Positions 16,844 through 27,955 of a stretch of 64,000 nucleotides of DNA are shown here, piece by piece. Under the pieces are notes generated by a model. That model saw only the letters and a list, made by a program, of their open reading frames with translations. It did no database searches and was not told where the DNA came from. A program made the position numbers and the translations under genes. Each line of letters opens with the position of its first letter. Within the stretch, counting starts at the first letter, position 1. The stretch is from positions 434,001 to 498,000 of the forward strand of contig PMSV01000024.1 in NCBI GenBank assembly GCA_003168265.1, written 5' to 3'. The stretch is from Chitinophagaceae bacterium. GTDB lineage: Bacteria > Bacteroidota > Bacteroidia > Chitinophagales > Chitinophagaceae.

Positions 16844-18307
16844 ATGGTTTCTAATCAACTGAAGAATCAACACCTCAGGTGGCGGGCGGGATTCGGCCCG
16901 ACGGGAGCAGATCTCTCAGCCCTTGCAACCATCTCTTCCGGATCCTTATTCCGTCAGATCTGGCAAAATTCAATGAAAACGCCTGCCATGCTCAATGGCA
17001 TGGATGAGGAGACCCGCGAAATGATTGCGGAAATGGGGGATATGCAGGGAATGAAACGAAAAGACCTCAGCCCGGATCAGAAAAAGGATTTCGGCAAGGC
17101 TTCTTATCGCTGCACACGCAACCTCAATCTGGCCTGGATGAATGAGATGGTAGATAGTCCCGCACAGCTTAGAGAGAAAATGAGCCTGTTTTGGCATGGG
17201 CATTTTGCAACACGCGTAGATAATATTTTTTTTACACAGAGCCTGCTTGATATCATCCGCAGAAATGCGCTTGGAAATTTCGGCGACCTGCTTCATGCCC
17301 TAAGCAAGAGCGGGGCCATGATCAATTTCCTGAATAGCAATCAGAACAAAAAAGATCATCCCAACGAGAATTTTGCCCGTGAAGTGATGGAACTCTTCAC
17401 CCTGGGTCGGGGCAACTATACAGAAACCGATGTGAAGGAAGCAGCCCGCGCTTTTACCGGCTGGGGGGCCGACCTGCAGGGCAATTTTGTTTTTCGCAGT
17501 AACCAGCATGATACAAGAGACAAGACCGTTCTGGGCCGAAGCGGAAATTTCGATGGCGATGACGTGCTGAATATTTTGCTGGAGCAAAAGCAAACGGCCC
17601 GCTTTGTGACCCGCAAGATCTACCGCTTTTTAGTGAATGAGCAACCTGACGAAGCCAAAGTCGATTGGCTTGCCGGCCGCTTTTATAAAAATAATTATGA
17701 GATCAAACCCCTGATGGAGGATATTTTCCTGGGTGACTGGTTTTACGAGGAGAAAAATATTGGATCCCGGATCAAATCACCTGTCGAACTCATTGCGGGC
17801 ATACGTCGCATGATTCCCATGAAGATCGCTAATGAAGAGTCCCAGCTCCAGGTTCAGGCCGTCCTTGGTCAGACACTTTTTTTTCCGCCGAATGTTGCGG
17901 GTTGGCCGGGAGGAATGAACTGGATTGACAGTTCTTCGCTGATGTTTCGCCTGCGTCTTCCTGAGATCATCTATGCGTCGGGTGAAATCGATCTGACTGC
18001 CAAGCCTGATGACGATATACAGATGGGTCGCCGGGAATTAATGGAATACCAGATCAGCATGGGCGAATTGCACAAATATGCAGCACAGATGATCCGTGCG
18101 GAACTATTCTGGCCTGATTACCTCAAACGTTTTGAACAGACAAAAAAAGAAGACCTTCTAAGCGAGATTGGAAAAACCATTTTACAGGTTCCTACAGGTA
18201 TTAAGGAAAGCACGATCAAATCATTTATGGATGTCTCAGGAAGAGAAAGTTTCATCAAGACAGCGACCATTCAACTCATGAGTACGCCGGAATATCAGTT
18301 ATGTTAA
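16844..18307 (+). CDS. DUF1800 domain-containing protein
   Basis: A 487-residue protein matching the DUF1800 family: HLRWRAGFGPT near the N-terminus, MSLFWHGHFAT, NENFAREVMELFTLGRGNY, then AARAFTGW. It has no obvious signal peptide. The family is uncharacterised and is almost always encoded next to a DUF1501 protein, as here (10 bp to the next start). The pair is often assumed to act on the cell surface or on polymers, but no activity is established. It is probably one transcript with DUF1501, ending at the terminator near 19660. Confidence 0.9.
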   Translation: MVSNQLKNQHLRWRAGFGPTGADLSALATISSGSLFRQIWQNSMKTPAMLNGMDEETREMIAEMGDMQGMKRKDLSPDQKKDFGKASYRCTRNLNLAWMNEMVDSPAQLREKMSLFWHGHFATRVDNIFFTQSLLDIIRRNALGNFGDLLHALSKSGAMINFLNSNQNKKDHPNENFAREVMELFTLGRGNYTETDVKEAARAFTGWGADLQGNFVFRSNQHDTRDKTVLGRSGNFDGDDVLNILLEQKQTARFVTRKIYRFLVNEQPDEAKVDWLAGRFYKNNYEIKPLMEDIFLGDWFYEEKNIGSRIKSPVELIAGIRRMIPMKIANEESQLQVQAVLGQTLFFPPNVAGWPGGMNWIDSSSLMFRLRLPEIIYASGEIDLTAKPDDDIQMGRRELMEYQISMGELHKYAAQMIRAELFWPDYLKRFEQTKKEDLLSEIGKTILQVPTGIKESTIKSFMDVSGRESFIKTATIQLMSTPEYQLC

Positions 18308-18317
18308 AATAATTCAG

Positions 18318-19517
18318 ATGTTGATCAAAAGAAAAGAATTTATTCAGTTGGGCTCGCTGGCGACCACGACCCTGATGCTCCCCAAATTTCTCAAAGCCTT
18401 TGAGCGGCCTCATGCGGTCCCTCCCGGAAATAAAGTGTTAGTGGTATTGCAGTTAAGCGGCGGCAACGACGGGTTGAATACGGTTATCCCGGTCAGAAAT
18501 GACCTTTATTACAAATCCAGGCCCCAGCTTGGCATTGTAAAGGACAAGGCACTGCAGATCACGGATGAAGTCTCCTTGCATCCTTCCCTCGCCGCATTTC
18601 GGGAGATCTATGACGAGGGTGGACTGGGAATTTTGAACAGCGTGGGTTATCCCAATCCCGACCGTTCGCATTTTCGCAGCATGGATATCTGGCAAACGGG
18701 TACCGAAAGCGATCGCGTTATTCAAACGGGTTGGCTGGGCCGATATCTCGATGCCCAATGCCAGGGATGCGATAAGCCCACACAGGCCCTCGAAATCGAT
18801 GATGTATTGAGCCTGGCTCTTAAAGGAGAAAAGCTAAGGGGCATAGCTTTCAAAGACCCCAAAAGGCTATATAATACCAGCAACCAGCGTTTTTTTCATG
18901 AAATTTCTGACCAGCATGCAATCCATAATTCGGAAACTCCCGTAGATTATCTGTACAAGACCATGGCGGAGACCCTTTCTAGCGCGGATTATATTTATCA
19001 GCAGACGCGCCTGAGGCCTTCCATCGCACCCTACCCGAAAACAGGACTCGGAAAGAGCCTGCAGACGATCGCCACCCTGATTTTTTCAGACATTAATACA
19101 AAAGTTTATTATGTCTCTTTAGGAAGTTTCGATACCCATGTGAACCAGCAAAATCAACAGGAGAAACTGTTCACGGAAATGAGTGACGCAGTGAAAGCTT
19201 TTGTAGACGACCTGAAATCGAATAACCGTTTCCAGGATCTGATGCTGATGACCTTTTCTGAATTTGGAAGGAGGGTGTCCCAGAATGCCAGCGGAGGGAC
19301 CGATCATGGAACTGCCAATAACATGTTCCTGGTCAGCGGGGGCCTCAAACAAAAAGGCCTGATCAACTCGATGCCCGATCTCTCCGACCTGAATGAAGGG
19401 GACCTGAAATACAGGATCGATTTTAAGGAAGTCTATGCGACCGTATTGAAAAACTGGCTTTCTGCAGATGATCAATCAATCCTGGGTCAGTCCTATAAAA
19501 AGCTGGATTTTATTTGA
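18318..19517 (+). CDS. DUF1501 domain-containing protein
   Basis: A 399-residue protein of the DUF1501 family, related in fold to alkaline phosphatase/sulfatase-like proteins: VVLQLSGGNDGLNTVIPV near the N-terminus, SHFRSMDIWQTG and SEFGRRVSQNASGGTDHGTAN in the core. The N-terminus MLIKRKEFIQLGSLATTTLMLP looks like a twin-arginine signal with KR in place of RR. Many DUF1501 proteins are Tat-exported, and tatA and tatC are also in this window. Co-transcribed with the DUF1800 gene. Confidence 0.9.
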   Translation: MLIKRKEFIQLGSLATTTLMLPKFLKAFERPHAVPPGNKVLVVLQLSGGNDGLNTVIPVRNDLYYKSRPQLGIVKDKALQITDEVSLHPSLAAFREIYDEGGLGILNSVGYPNPDRSHFRSMDIWQTGTESDRVIQTGWLGRYLDAQCQGCDKPTQALEIDDVLSLALKGEKLRGIAFKDPKRLYNTSNQRFFHEISDQHAIHNSETPVDYLYKTMAETLSSADYIYQQTRLRPSIAPYPKTGLGKSLQTIATLIFSDINTKVYYVSLGSFDTHVNQQNQQEKLFTEMSDAVKAFVDDLKSNNRFQDLMLMTFSEFGRRVSQNASGGTDHGTANNMFLVSGGLKQKGLINSMPDLSDLNEGDLKYRIDFKEVYATVLKNWLSADDQSILGQSYKKLDFI

Positions 19518-19627
19518 ATTTTTGTAGTTTTTTCTATTTGCCAGATGGAACCTCGCCTATTCTGTGCGCCTTGTTCGTCAATAGCTCTATGGACGGTTTC
19601 ATTTGAAATCTGTGCTCTTCAGCATAA

Positions 19628-19665
19628 AAGCCTCTGCATCAATTCAACGCAGAGGCTTATTTTTT
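19628..19665. terminator. Bidirectional terminator between DUF1501 gene and 67-aa gene
   Basis: A 10-bp perfect stem AAGCCTCTGC / GCAGAGGCTT with an 11-base loop, followed by ATTTTTTC on the plus strand and a shorter T stretch on the minus strand. It can end both convergent transcripts. Confidence 0.85.
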
Positions 19666-19685
19666 CATTTTAAGAGATCAGAAGA

Positions 19686-19889
19686 TCACCAGCCTTTTTT
19701 AGCAAGGCCTGCCTCGATCGCAGCCAGCGCTTTTTCTTCACCAAGCAGGGTAGTTAACTTATTTCCCTTGCCATCGTTTCCCTGGGCCATATAGGCCCCT
19801 CTTGATGTTTTGGTAATGACTGCGTCGAGGATCGGAACATTTTTCTCTTTTGTTTTCACATTGTAGGCGGTAAGTGTGACGGTAGACAT
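19686..19889 (-). CDS. Small conserved hypothetical protein
   Basis: A 67-residue protein (MSTVTLTAYNVKTKEKNVP...), lysine-rich, with no signal peptide or membrane segment. The pattern VITKTSRGAYMAQGNDGKGNKLTTLL suggests a small beta-rich fold with a glycine/asparagine turn. I believe similar short proteins occur across Bacteroidota, but no function is known to me. It is downstream of gyrB on the same strand and followed by a terminator hairpin. Confidence 0.72.
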   Translation of the reverse strand: MSTVTLTAYNVKTKEKNVPILDAVITKTSRGAYMAQGNDGKGNKLTTLLGEEKALAAIEAGLAKKGW

Positions 19890-19975
19890 ATAATGGATAT
19901 TTTAAATGGCGTTAATCAGATTGTAAAAATAACCATTATAAGGGGTCCGGCTCAGATTTAGGTCATCATCTTTTT

Positions 19976-21976
<2,001 letters not shown>

Positions 21977-22068
21977 TTAAATGAAATAATAGCAAGTTGG
22001 CAAATCTACGAAAATTAGTGCTTCTTTCTTCTGGTGAAATGGCCATTTTTTGGTATATTTTTCAAGTC

Positions 22069-22104
22069 AAAAAAAGGCCCGAGAGCCAGTTGCTGATGGC
22101 TCCC
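22069..22104 (-). terminator. candidate minus-strand terminator upstream of gyrB
   Basis: On the minus strand GGGAGCCA pairs with TGGCTCTC (one G-U pair, 8-base loop), followed by GGGCC and a run of seven T. No minus-strand gene ends here. It would stop antisense transcription coming through the AraC gene before it reaches gyrB. Confidence 0.35.
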
Positions 22105-22192
22105 TCGTCATGGAAGCGTCATAATTCTCTTTTGCATAAACAATGCACCGGTAAAACTTCCATTAAACCTCGGATAGCTCCTTACCCTAACC

Positions 22193-22200
22193 TACATTTG
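22193..22200 (+). promoter_or_regulatory. -7 box for the AraC-family gene (TACATTTG)
   Basis: A perfect TAnnTTTG match ending 8 bp before the ATG at 22209. The predicted mRNA is leaderless or has one to three leader bases. Confidence 0.55.
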
Positions 22201-22208
22201 CAGGATTC

Positions 22209-23153
22209 ATGAACCAAACCCAGGACATACTTCAGCTTTCTTGCAGCAGGCCGGTCTTGCTGAATGAATTGGAATTATTGTCTTCCTACGAAAAGCAGAT
22301 TCCGGGTTCCGTCCACTATTCGATCATGCGTTATTCCAGTTTTCCCGGAACTGATCCGGAAGATCTGGGCATTATGGTCTACCATTATCGTAAAGAAGAT
22401 ACTGCAGCTAACTTCCTGGAATTAAAATTTTGCCTCTCTGGTCAGGTATACTGCAGGCAGAAAAATACAGAATGTGACTCCTGCAAATTGAACCCGAATT
22501 CCCTTTCTTGTCCGGAGAGGCAGGATAGCATGGACCTTCTTTCCTTTAGATTTTCTCCGGCCCACCTTTCTCAAAATCTTAGGGGAAAAAAGACCGGACC
22601 CGGGATCGCCGAAGAAATTCTCTCCTTCAGGCATCCGAATTCCTTTTCAAAGACCCTGCCTCTTTGCAGCCGTAGCCGTCTCGTCCTTGAAGCCCTGCTC
22701 AATCACAATTATACCGGCAGCATGCAGAATATTTTCGTCAATGCGCAGATCCAGATGCTATTGCTTTATAGCATGGAATGCATGGTTAGCGAAAAAGAAG
22801 GGAGCGGTTTTCAATGCAAGTTCCTGGCAACTGAAGACGGACAGGAGAAGATACTAAATGCCCGTCAAATTTTATTGAAGCATATCGGAGATCCCCTCAC
22901 CATCCGTGAACTCAGCCGTAAGGTCGCCATCAATGAGTGTTATCTGAAAAAGGGCTTTAAAGAGATGTTTGGCATGACCATTTTTGAATTCTACCAAAGC
23001 CAGCGCATGGAACATGCCCGCTACCTGCTTTATGAAAAGGGGCTAAATGTAACGGATGTCTCCGTCCTGTTGGGTTATTCTTCCATTTCCCATTTTTCTA
23101 CTGCCTTCAAAAAGCATACCGGGCTCAAACCCTGCGAACTGCTTCTTCGCTAA
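22209..23153 (+). CDS. AraC family transcriptional regulator with cysteine cluster
   Basis: A 314-residue regulator with a C-terminal double helix-turn-helix AraC domain (about 215-314: ELSRKVAINECYLKKGFKEMFG, then DVSVLLGYSSISHFSTAFKKHTG). The N-terminal sensor domain carries a compact cysteine set: Cys75, Cys82, Cys89, Cys92 and Cys101 (C-x6-C-x2-C-x8-C from 82). Such spacing could bind iron, an Fe-S cluster or zinc, or be redox-active; this is inference. It is convergent with the pirin/4Fe-4S/heme lipoprotein genes. Confidence 0.88.
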   Translation: MNQTQDILQLSCSRPVLLNELELLSSYEKQIPGSVHYSIMRYSSFPGTDPEDLGIMVYHYRKEDTAANFLELKFCLSGQVYCRQKNTECDSCKLNPNSLSCPERQDSMDLLSFRFSPAHLSQNLRGKKTGPGIAEEILSFRHPNSFSKTLPLCSRSRLVLEALLNHNYTGSMQNIFVNAQIQMLLLYSMECMVSEKEGSGFQCKFLATEDGQEKILNARQILLKHIGDPLTIRELSRKVAINECYLKKGFKEMFGMTIFEFYQSQRMEHARYLLYEKGLNVTDVSVLLGYSSISHFSTAFKKHTGLKPCELLLR

Positions 23154-23172
23154 CCGAACTGGCAGCTAATCT

Positions 23173-23640
23173 TCAGTAACCAATCTTCATAAACGGCATA
23201 TTGTTTTCATAATGGCATCCATTGCAATTATTCGTCAGGCTGATGAAATTATTCTTCAATACCTGCTCATTCTTTTTTGAAGCGGCATCAGCAAGGGTCT
23301 GAAGTGGGCTTTCGAGCCATTTTTTGTACAATTCGGCAAAAGGATGCTGCAATTTATCATTGGTAATATTCAATTTTTTCACCTTCTCCGCAGTTTCTTT
23401 TATTTCATCGACTTCATATGCAGCCCTTTCAAAATCTTTCAGGCCAATTGCCCTGCCCAGCGAATCGTGATGGGCCCGGATCAGCAGCATGAATTCGCCG
23501 AGTCCCGGCTTGAGTTCTTCGGTCAGGCTTTTGAGCGAATCAATTTCAGCATGTATATTATCAGGCTCTTGTCTGGGGTTGCAACCATGGACCATTAATA
23601 ACGCGCCTGCGCAAAACAAGCAGAATATAAAGGACTTCAT
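23173..23640 (-). CDS. Lipoprotein with a CxxCH heme-binding motif
   Basis: A 155-residue precursor with lipobox MVHGC (Cys20), a helical middle section (about 30-125) and one c-type heme motif CNGCH at 139-143 near the C-terminus. Met148 or Met151 could be the distal ligand. The helical body followed by a late CxxCH resembles the cytochrome c' layout. It is probably anchored to the periplasmic side of a membrane. It is the last gene of a minus-strand set with the 4Fe-4S protein (34 bp upstream) and pirin. Confidence 0.82.
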   Translation of the reverse strand: MKSFIFCLFCAGALLMVHGCNPRQEPDNIHAEIDSLKSLTEELKPGLGEFMLLIRAHHDSLGRAIGLKDFERAAYEVDEIKETAEKVKKLNITNDKLQHPFAELYKKWLESPLQTLADAASKKNEQVLKNNFISLTNNCNGCHYENNMPFMKIGY

Positions 23641-23674
23641 ATTTGAATTTTTTTGAAAGGCCCCCGATTTATTT

Positions 23675-23923
23675 CTAATCCCCCAAATCCATTTTTTCCT
23701 GATCCATAAAAAAACTCAACGCTCCGCTCGGGCATTTTTTCACCTGCCCTATAATTTGCCCGGTACTGGCGGCCTGTGGATTTATCCAGGGCTTTACCAT
23801 CGGATTAAATACATCCGGCAACCCTGTAGCTTCCTTCCAGCAAATTGTAGAATGCTGACAGAGCGAGGGTCTCCAGACGACCGTCACCTCTCCGTTGCTG
23901 TACTTTTTTGTGATATCCTTCAT
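23675..23923 (-). CDS. YjdI-type mono-cluster (4Fe-4S) protein
   Basis: An 82-residue protein of the Fer4_19/YjdI family. The conserved pattern is present: Cys22-x-His24-x3-Cys28 (SLCQHSTICWKEA), PDVFNPMVKPWI, and Cys64 in KKCPSGALS. Members are small cytoplasmic iron-sulfur proteins of uncertain electron-transfer role, often linked to an acetyltransferase (YjdJ) or to redox genes. It lies 21 bp downstream of the pirin stop. Confidence 0.9.
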   Translation of the reverse strand: MKDITKKYSNGEVTVVWRPSLCQHSTICWKEATGLPDVFNPMVKPWINPQAASTGQIIGQVKKCPSGALSFFMDQEKMDLGD

Positions 23924-23944
23924 AAGGGATTTCTTTCTATGAAA

Positions 23945-24652
23945 TTAAGCCAATTTGGGCACCTCGATTAAAAGGAACTCAGCTCCCTGGAGCCCGGCTT
24001 TGAATTCGATCCTTTCACTATCCCAAATTCCGATTGCATCGCGGGGATGAAGTTGGTCTCCACCGATCCCGGCATCGCCGCTTAGCAGGAAGGCATAAAC
24101 ACCGTTTCCACTTTTTTTCAGATCATAACCAAAGGAAACCGAACCATCGAATTTGCCGAGGTGGAACCAGGCGTCCTGGTAGATCCGTACCGGACCTTCT
24201 TCACCGTCGGGAGACACGATCTGTTGCAGTTTATTATGCCGGTCTTTTTCGTTCAGTGTGACCTGGCTGTAACGGGGTTGCACCTGGCGCCGGTCTGGTA
24301 TGATCCAGATTTGAAGGAATTTGACCGGATTCTCTTTGGACTCGTTGTATTCACTGTGGCGAATGCCAGTACCCGCACTCATGGCCTGCACATCACCTTT
24401 GCGGATTACGGTTGCATGACCCATGTTGTCCTGGTGCCTTAGATTGCCTTCCAGCGGTATCGATATGATTTCCATATTGTCATGGGGATGGGCGCCGAAT
24501 CCCATTCCGGGAGCTACTGTATCGTCATTGAGAACCCTTAAAGCACCAAAATGCATTTTTTCGGGATCATAATAGTTGGCAAAACTGAAACTATGATAGC
24601 TATCCAACCAACCATGATTGGCATGTCCCCTGCTTTCTGCTCGATATAACAT
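23945..24652 (-). CDS. Pirin family protein (YhhW-like bicupin)
   Basis: A 235-residue double-cupin iron protein. The N-terminal cupin has the metal-ligand set in GAHPHDNMEIISIPLEG and, later, GTGIRHSEYNE, as in pirin and the quercetinase-like YhhW. A C-terminal cupin follows (about 140-235). Bacterial pirins may have quercetin 2,3-dioxygenase activity or modulate metabolism; the physiological role is unclear. It leads the minus-strand redox set, with a perfect -7 box upstream. Confidence 0.93.
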   Translation of the reverse strand: MLYRAESRGHANHGWLDSYHSFSFANYYDPEKMHFGALRVLNDDTVAPGMGFGAHPHDNMEIISIPLEGNLRHQDNMGHATVIRKGDVQAMSAGTGIRHSEYNESKENPVKFLQIWIIPDRRQVQPRYSQVTLNEKDRHNKLQQIVSPDGEEGPVRIYQDAWFHLGKFDGSVSFGYDLKKSGNGVYAFLLSGDAGIGGDQLHPRDAIGIWDSERIEFKAGLQGAEFLLIEVPKLA

Positions 24653-24668
24653 AGATTTTTTTATTACA

Positions 24669-24676
24669 CAAAACTA
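24669..24676 (-). promoter_or_regulatory. -7 box for pirin gene (TAGTTTTG on minus strand)
   Basis: A perfect TAnnTTTG on the minus strand, 16 bp upstream of the pirin start at 24652. It is likely the promoter of the three-gene redox set. Confidence 0.5.
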
Positions 24677-24760
24677 ATATGCACCACCCTCACATCAAAT
24701 AAACTAGATTAAGAAAAGCCTGCTATCCATCTCCAAATCCAAAGGGCTGAACTATTTGAT

Positions 24761-24768
24761 TATATTTG
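24761..24768 (+). promoter_or_regulatory. -7 box for lspA (TATATTTG)
   Basis: A perfect TAnnTTTG. The TTG at 24766-24768, which opens the longest frame of the following gene, is the end of this box, so the start codon should be downstream (GTG at 24787). Confidence 0.55.
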
Positions 24769-24786
24769 CCGCTAAAAATTGATCTG

Positions 24787-25494
24787 GTGAAGCTTCGCAG
24801 CGTCTTCTTACTTGTTTTTATCATTATCCTGGCCGATCAGTCGGTGAAAATATGGGTCAAGACCCATATGCCGCTGAGTTACCAATGGGATTTTTATCAC
24901 CGTCCCGTATCAAGATATGACCGGGGGATCAAAGTGCTGGGCGACAAATTCCAGATCTATTTTGTGGAAAATGAGGGCATGGCCTGGGGAAAATCCTTCG
25001 GAGGATATTGGGGGAAAACGGCTCTTACTTTATTCAGGTTGGTAGCAGTTATTTTTGGTGTTTTTTATATCCGCTCCATTGTTCGAAAGAATTACCATCC
25101 GGGCTTTATTTTTTGTGTGGGACTCATTTTTGCCGGTGCACTTGGCAATCTCATCGACAGCATGTTCTATGGATTAATCTTTAACGAAAGTACTACTGAA
25201 CATGTCTCAAGGATCTTCAACTCTCCCGGTTATGCCGGCTTTCTGCATGGAAAAGTCGTGGACATGTTGTATTTCCCCCTGATCCGCTCCCATTACCCGG
25301 GCTGGATTCCCTATATCGGGGGGGATGAGTTTGAATTCTTCAGCCCCGTTTTCAATATAGCCGATGCATCAATTTCTGTAGGGGTAATTGCCATCCTGCT
25401 TTTCCAGAAGCGTTTTTTCAGGAAGGAAAATCCTAAAAATGAATCGACGGTGGAAACAAATTCCGAAGTAAACGACACGATGCAGGTTTCCTGA
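24787..25494 (+). CDS. lspA: Lipoprotein signal peptidase (signal peptidase II)
   Basis: A 235-residue inner-membrane aspartic protease that cleaves prolipoproteins after lipidation. Four membrane helices are visible, and the catalytic aspartates are in GNLID (Asp124) and FNIADAS (Asp193), with VENEGMAWG before the second helix. The periplasmic loop is longer than in enterobacterial LspA, as is usual in Bacteroidota. I chose the GTG at 24787 because the upstream TTG belongs to a promoter box. Several lipoprotein substrates are encoded in this window. Confidence 0.95.
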   Translation: MKLRSVFLLVFIIILADQSVKIWVKTHMPLSYQWDFYHRPVSRYDRGIKVLGDKFQIYFVENEGMAWGKSFGGYWGKTALTLFRLVAVIFGVFYIRSIVRKNYHPGFIFCVGLIFAGALGNLIDSMFYGLIFNESTTEHVSRIFNSPGYAGFLHGKVVDMLYFPLIRSHYPGWIPYIGGDEFEFFSPVFNIADASISVGVIAILLFQKRFFRKENPKNESTVETNSEVNDTMQVS

Positions 25495-25504
25495 AATCTT
25501 TCCT

Positions 25505-26398
25505 TTAATTCACAGTCGCTTTAAACAGACCATTGCTTATCTGAACAGAATTTCCAGTGAAATCATAGGCTGTTCCGGAGAAACTGCCATTGACAACCTG
25601 GGTCGAGGCATTATAGCTACTGATTACAAGGGACATGATTTGCGAGGAAGTGGCATTGGATGCAAATATGATATTGCCGGCGCTAGGTCCGCTGGCGACA
25701 TTTAAAGTAAAGCTGTTGCCAGCGAGCAGGGTATTGAAATTGCCCGTATCCAGACTGCTGCCGCTGAATTCGAATGAAAGGCCGAAGGCCGTATCGGTTC
25801 CGGATGAAGTATAACCTGCCATGATCAAATTGGATCCGATCAGGTTAGTGAAGGTAGCCGATTGGATGGTTCCTGTATAAAGATGCGCTCCTTCATTGAA
25901 CTGCCACTGGTTCAGCCCGACGGTGTCAGAAGCAATCCCTCCGCCACCATTTGCACCATGGCCTGTGCTATCCTGCACATTCACAACAAAACCACATGTG
26001 TTTCCGTCATAGCTGACCTGAAAGGAAGTCGGCTGGATCTGGGCCGGTGTTCCGGATGCACGAAGGATAACCTGCTGGGTACCAGTATCGCTGAAATTAC
26101 CGCTGCCGGCAAACTGAAAGCCATTGACCAGACTTGTTTGAATATTATAGCTGCCCACTGAAAAGACATCAATCGTCAATTGGACATAATTGCTGTCGCC
26201 AAGGAGGGCTACTCCATTATAATAATTGCCAGAAGAGCTGGTGACCAGGCAATTGCCAAGACTATCCATTATGGAACCGGTAGCTACAACTGCCTGCGCC
26301 TGCTGACTGTTCTCGTAACTGAATTCCTTGCTGCAGCCCGTAAACAAAAGGACCGAAACCAGGATGGAGAACAAACTGCCGCTTAGAACCTTATGCAT
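25505..26398 (-). CDS. Lipoprotein, serine/glycine/threonine-rich beta protein
   Basis: A 297-residue precursor with a lipobox SVLLFTGC (Cys22 region) and a mature part rich in Ser, Thr, Gly and Asn, with alternating hydrophobic residues typical of immunoglobulin-like or beta-sandwich domains. There appear to be two domains, about 40-150 and 170-297, separated by a GHGANGGGG linker. Only two further cysteines are present, in LGNCL and GNTCGF. It is convergent with lspA. I do not recognise a named family. Confidence 0.8.
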   Translation of the reverse strand: MHKVLSGSLFSILVSVLLFTGCSKEFSYENSQQAQAVVATGSIMDSLGNCLVTSSSGNYYNGVALLGDSNYVQLTIDVFSVGSYNIQTSLVNGFQFAGSGNFSDTGTQQVILRASGTPAQIQPTSFQVSYDGNTCGFVVNVQDSTGHGANGGGGIASDTVGLNQWQFNEGAHLYTGTIQSATFTNLIGSNLIMAGYTSSGTDTAFGLSFEFSGSSLDTGNFNTLLAGNSFTLNVASGPSAGNIIFASNATSSQIMSLVISSYNASTQVVNGSFSGTAYDFTGNSVQISNGLFKATVN

Positions 26399-26468
26399 GG
26401 AAAGTAGGTGATTTTGGTTTTAAAATGCCTTAAGCACAACGAATTGTACCAATTAAAATTGCTGGATC

Positions 26469-27872
26469 TCAATTTTTCAATTCTCCGACCATATTTGCTG
26501 GCACGACCCATTCATCGAATTGTTCCGGTGTTACGTAGCCTAATTTTACAGCCATTTCCTTGAGCGTTGTACCCTCTCTATGGGCTTTTTGGGCGATCTC
26601 CGCCGACTTATAATACCCGATTTTCGTATTTAGGGATGTCACCAGCATCAGGGAATTATCCACATGCTTTTTGATATTTTCCTCTATGGGACGAATACCG
26701 ACAGCGCACTTTTCATTGAAGGACATGCATCCGTCTCCGATCAACCGGGCCGAATGCAAGAAATTATAAATCATGACGGGCTTGAATACATTCAGTTCAA
26801 AATGACCTGTAGCTCCTCCGATATTAATAGCCACGTCATTGCCTAATACCTGGGCAGCGATCATGGTCAGCGCTTCGCATTGCGTGGGATTGACCTTTCC
26901 CGGCATGATGGATGAACCCGGTTCATTGTCCGGGATGAAGAGTTCACCTATTCCGCTCCTGGGCCCGGAAGAAAGCATCCGGACATCGTTGGCGATCTTC
27001 ATCAGGCTCACTGCCACAGTTTTTAGTGCACCATGGGCTTCCACGATGGCGTCATGGGCTGCCAGTGATTCGAATTTGTTTTCTGCAGTGATAAAGGGTA
27101 GACCGGTGATTTCCGAGATTTTTGCTGCCACTTTAACTGCATAGTAGGGAGGGGTATTGATACCGGTACCAACTGCCGTTCCGCCCAGAGCCAGTTCGCT
27201 CAAATGGGCTAAACTGTTGCGAATGGCCTTTAGTCCATGATTCAATTGAGACACATAACCGCTGAATTCCTGCCCGACAGTCAGGGGTGTGGCATCCATA
27301 AAATGCGTCCTTCCGATCTTTACCACATGCATATACTCCTTGCTCTTCGCCTGCAGGGTATTTCTGAGTTGTTCGATACCAGGGATTGTCGTCCCCACCA
27401 GCATTTTGTAAGCAGCGATATGCATGGCCGTTGGGAAAGTGTCGTTAGATGACTGGGATTTATTTACATCATCATTTGGATGAATGATTTTGTCCTTATC
27501 GGTCAGTTTCCCTCCGTTCAGCACATGAGCGCGATAGGCGATCACTTCATTCACATTCATATTGCTTTGGGTCCCACTCCCGGTCTGCCATACGACGAGG
27601 GGAAATTCCTTGTCGAGCAGGTGGTCCAGGATTTCATCGCAAACCCTTCCGATCAGATCGGATTTTTCTTTGGTAAGGACCCCTGCATCCAGGTTGGTCA
27701 GGGCCGCTGCTTTTTTCAGGTAAGCAAATGCCTGAATGATTTCCATAGGCATTTTATTGATATCCTGTGCGATCTTGAAATTCTCGATGCTGCGTTGTGT
27801 CTGAGCTCCGAAATAGGCATCGGCGGGAACTCTCACTTCACCCATCGTATCTTTTTCTATGCGGTAATCCAT
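26469..27872 (-). CDS. fumC: Fumarate hydratase, class II
   Basis: A 467-residue member of the fumarase/aspartase superfamily that interconverts fumarate and L-malate in the TCA cycle. The family signature [16 protein letters not shown] is present, along with [14 protein letters not shown]-type ([18 protein letters not shown]) and [20 protein letters not shown]. The overall match is to FumC rather than aspartase. It is a single gene with a weak TAATTTTA box upstream on the minus strand. Confidence 0.95.
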   Translation of the reverse strand: MDYRIEKDTMGEVRVPADAYFGAQTQRSIENFKIAQDINKMPMEIIQAFAYLKKAAALTNLDAGVLTKEKSDLIGRVCDEILDHLLDKEFPLVVWQTGSGTQSNMNVNEVIAYRAHVLNGGKLTDKDKIIHPNDDVNKSQSSNDTFPTAMHIAAYKMLVGTTIPGIEQLRNTLQAKSKEYMHVVKIGRTHFMDATPLTVGQEFSGYVSQLNHGLKAIRNSLAHLSELALGGTAVGTGINTPPYYAVKVAAKISEITGLPFITAENKFESLAAHDAIVEAHGALKTVAVSLMKIANDVRMLSSGPRSGIGELFIPDNEPGSSIMPGKVNPTQCEALTMIAAQVLGNDVAINIGGATGHFELNVFKPVMIYNFLHSARLIGDGCMSFNEKCAVGIRPIEENIKKHVDNSLMLVTSLNTKIGYYKSAEIAQKAHREGTTLKEMAVKLGYVTPEQFDEWVVPANMVGELKN

Positions 27873-27955
27873 ATCAATATTTTGGGTAAAATTAATGCAA
27901 CCGGGACTAAGGGGGGGTAATAAGGATTTTATTTAAGCTGGGGAAATAACAGAAC

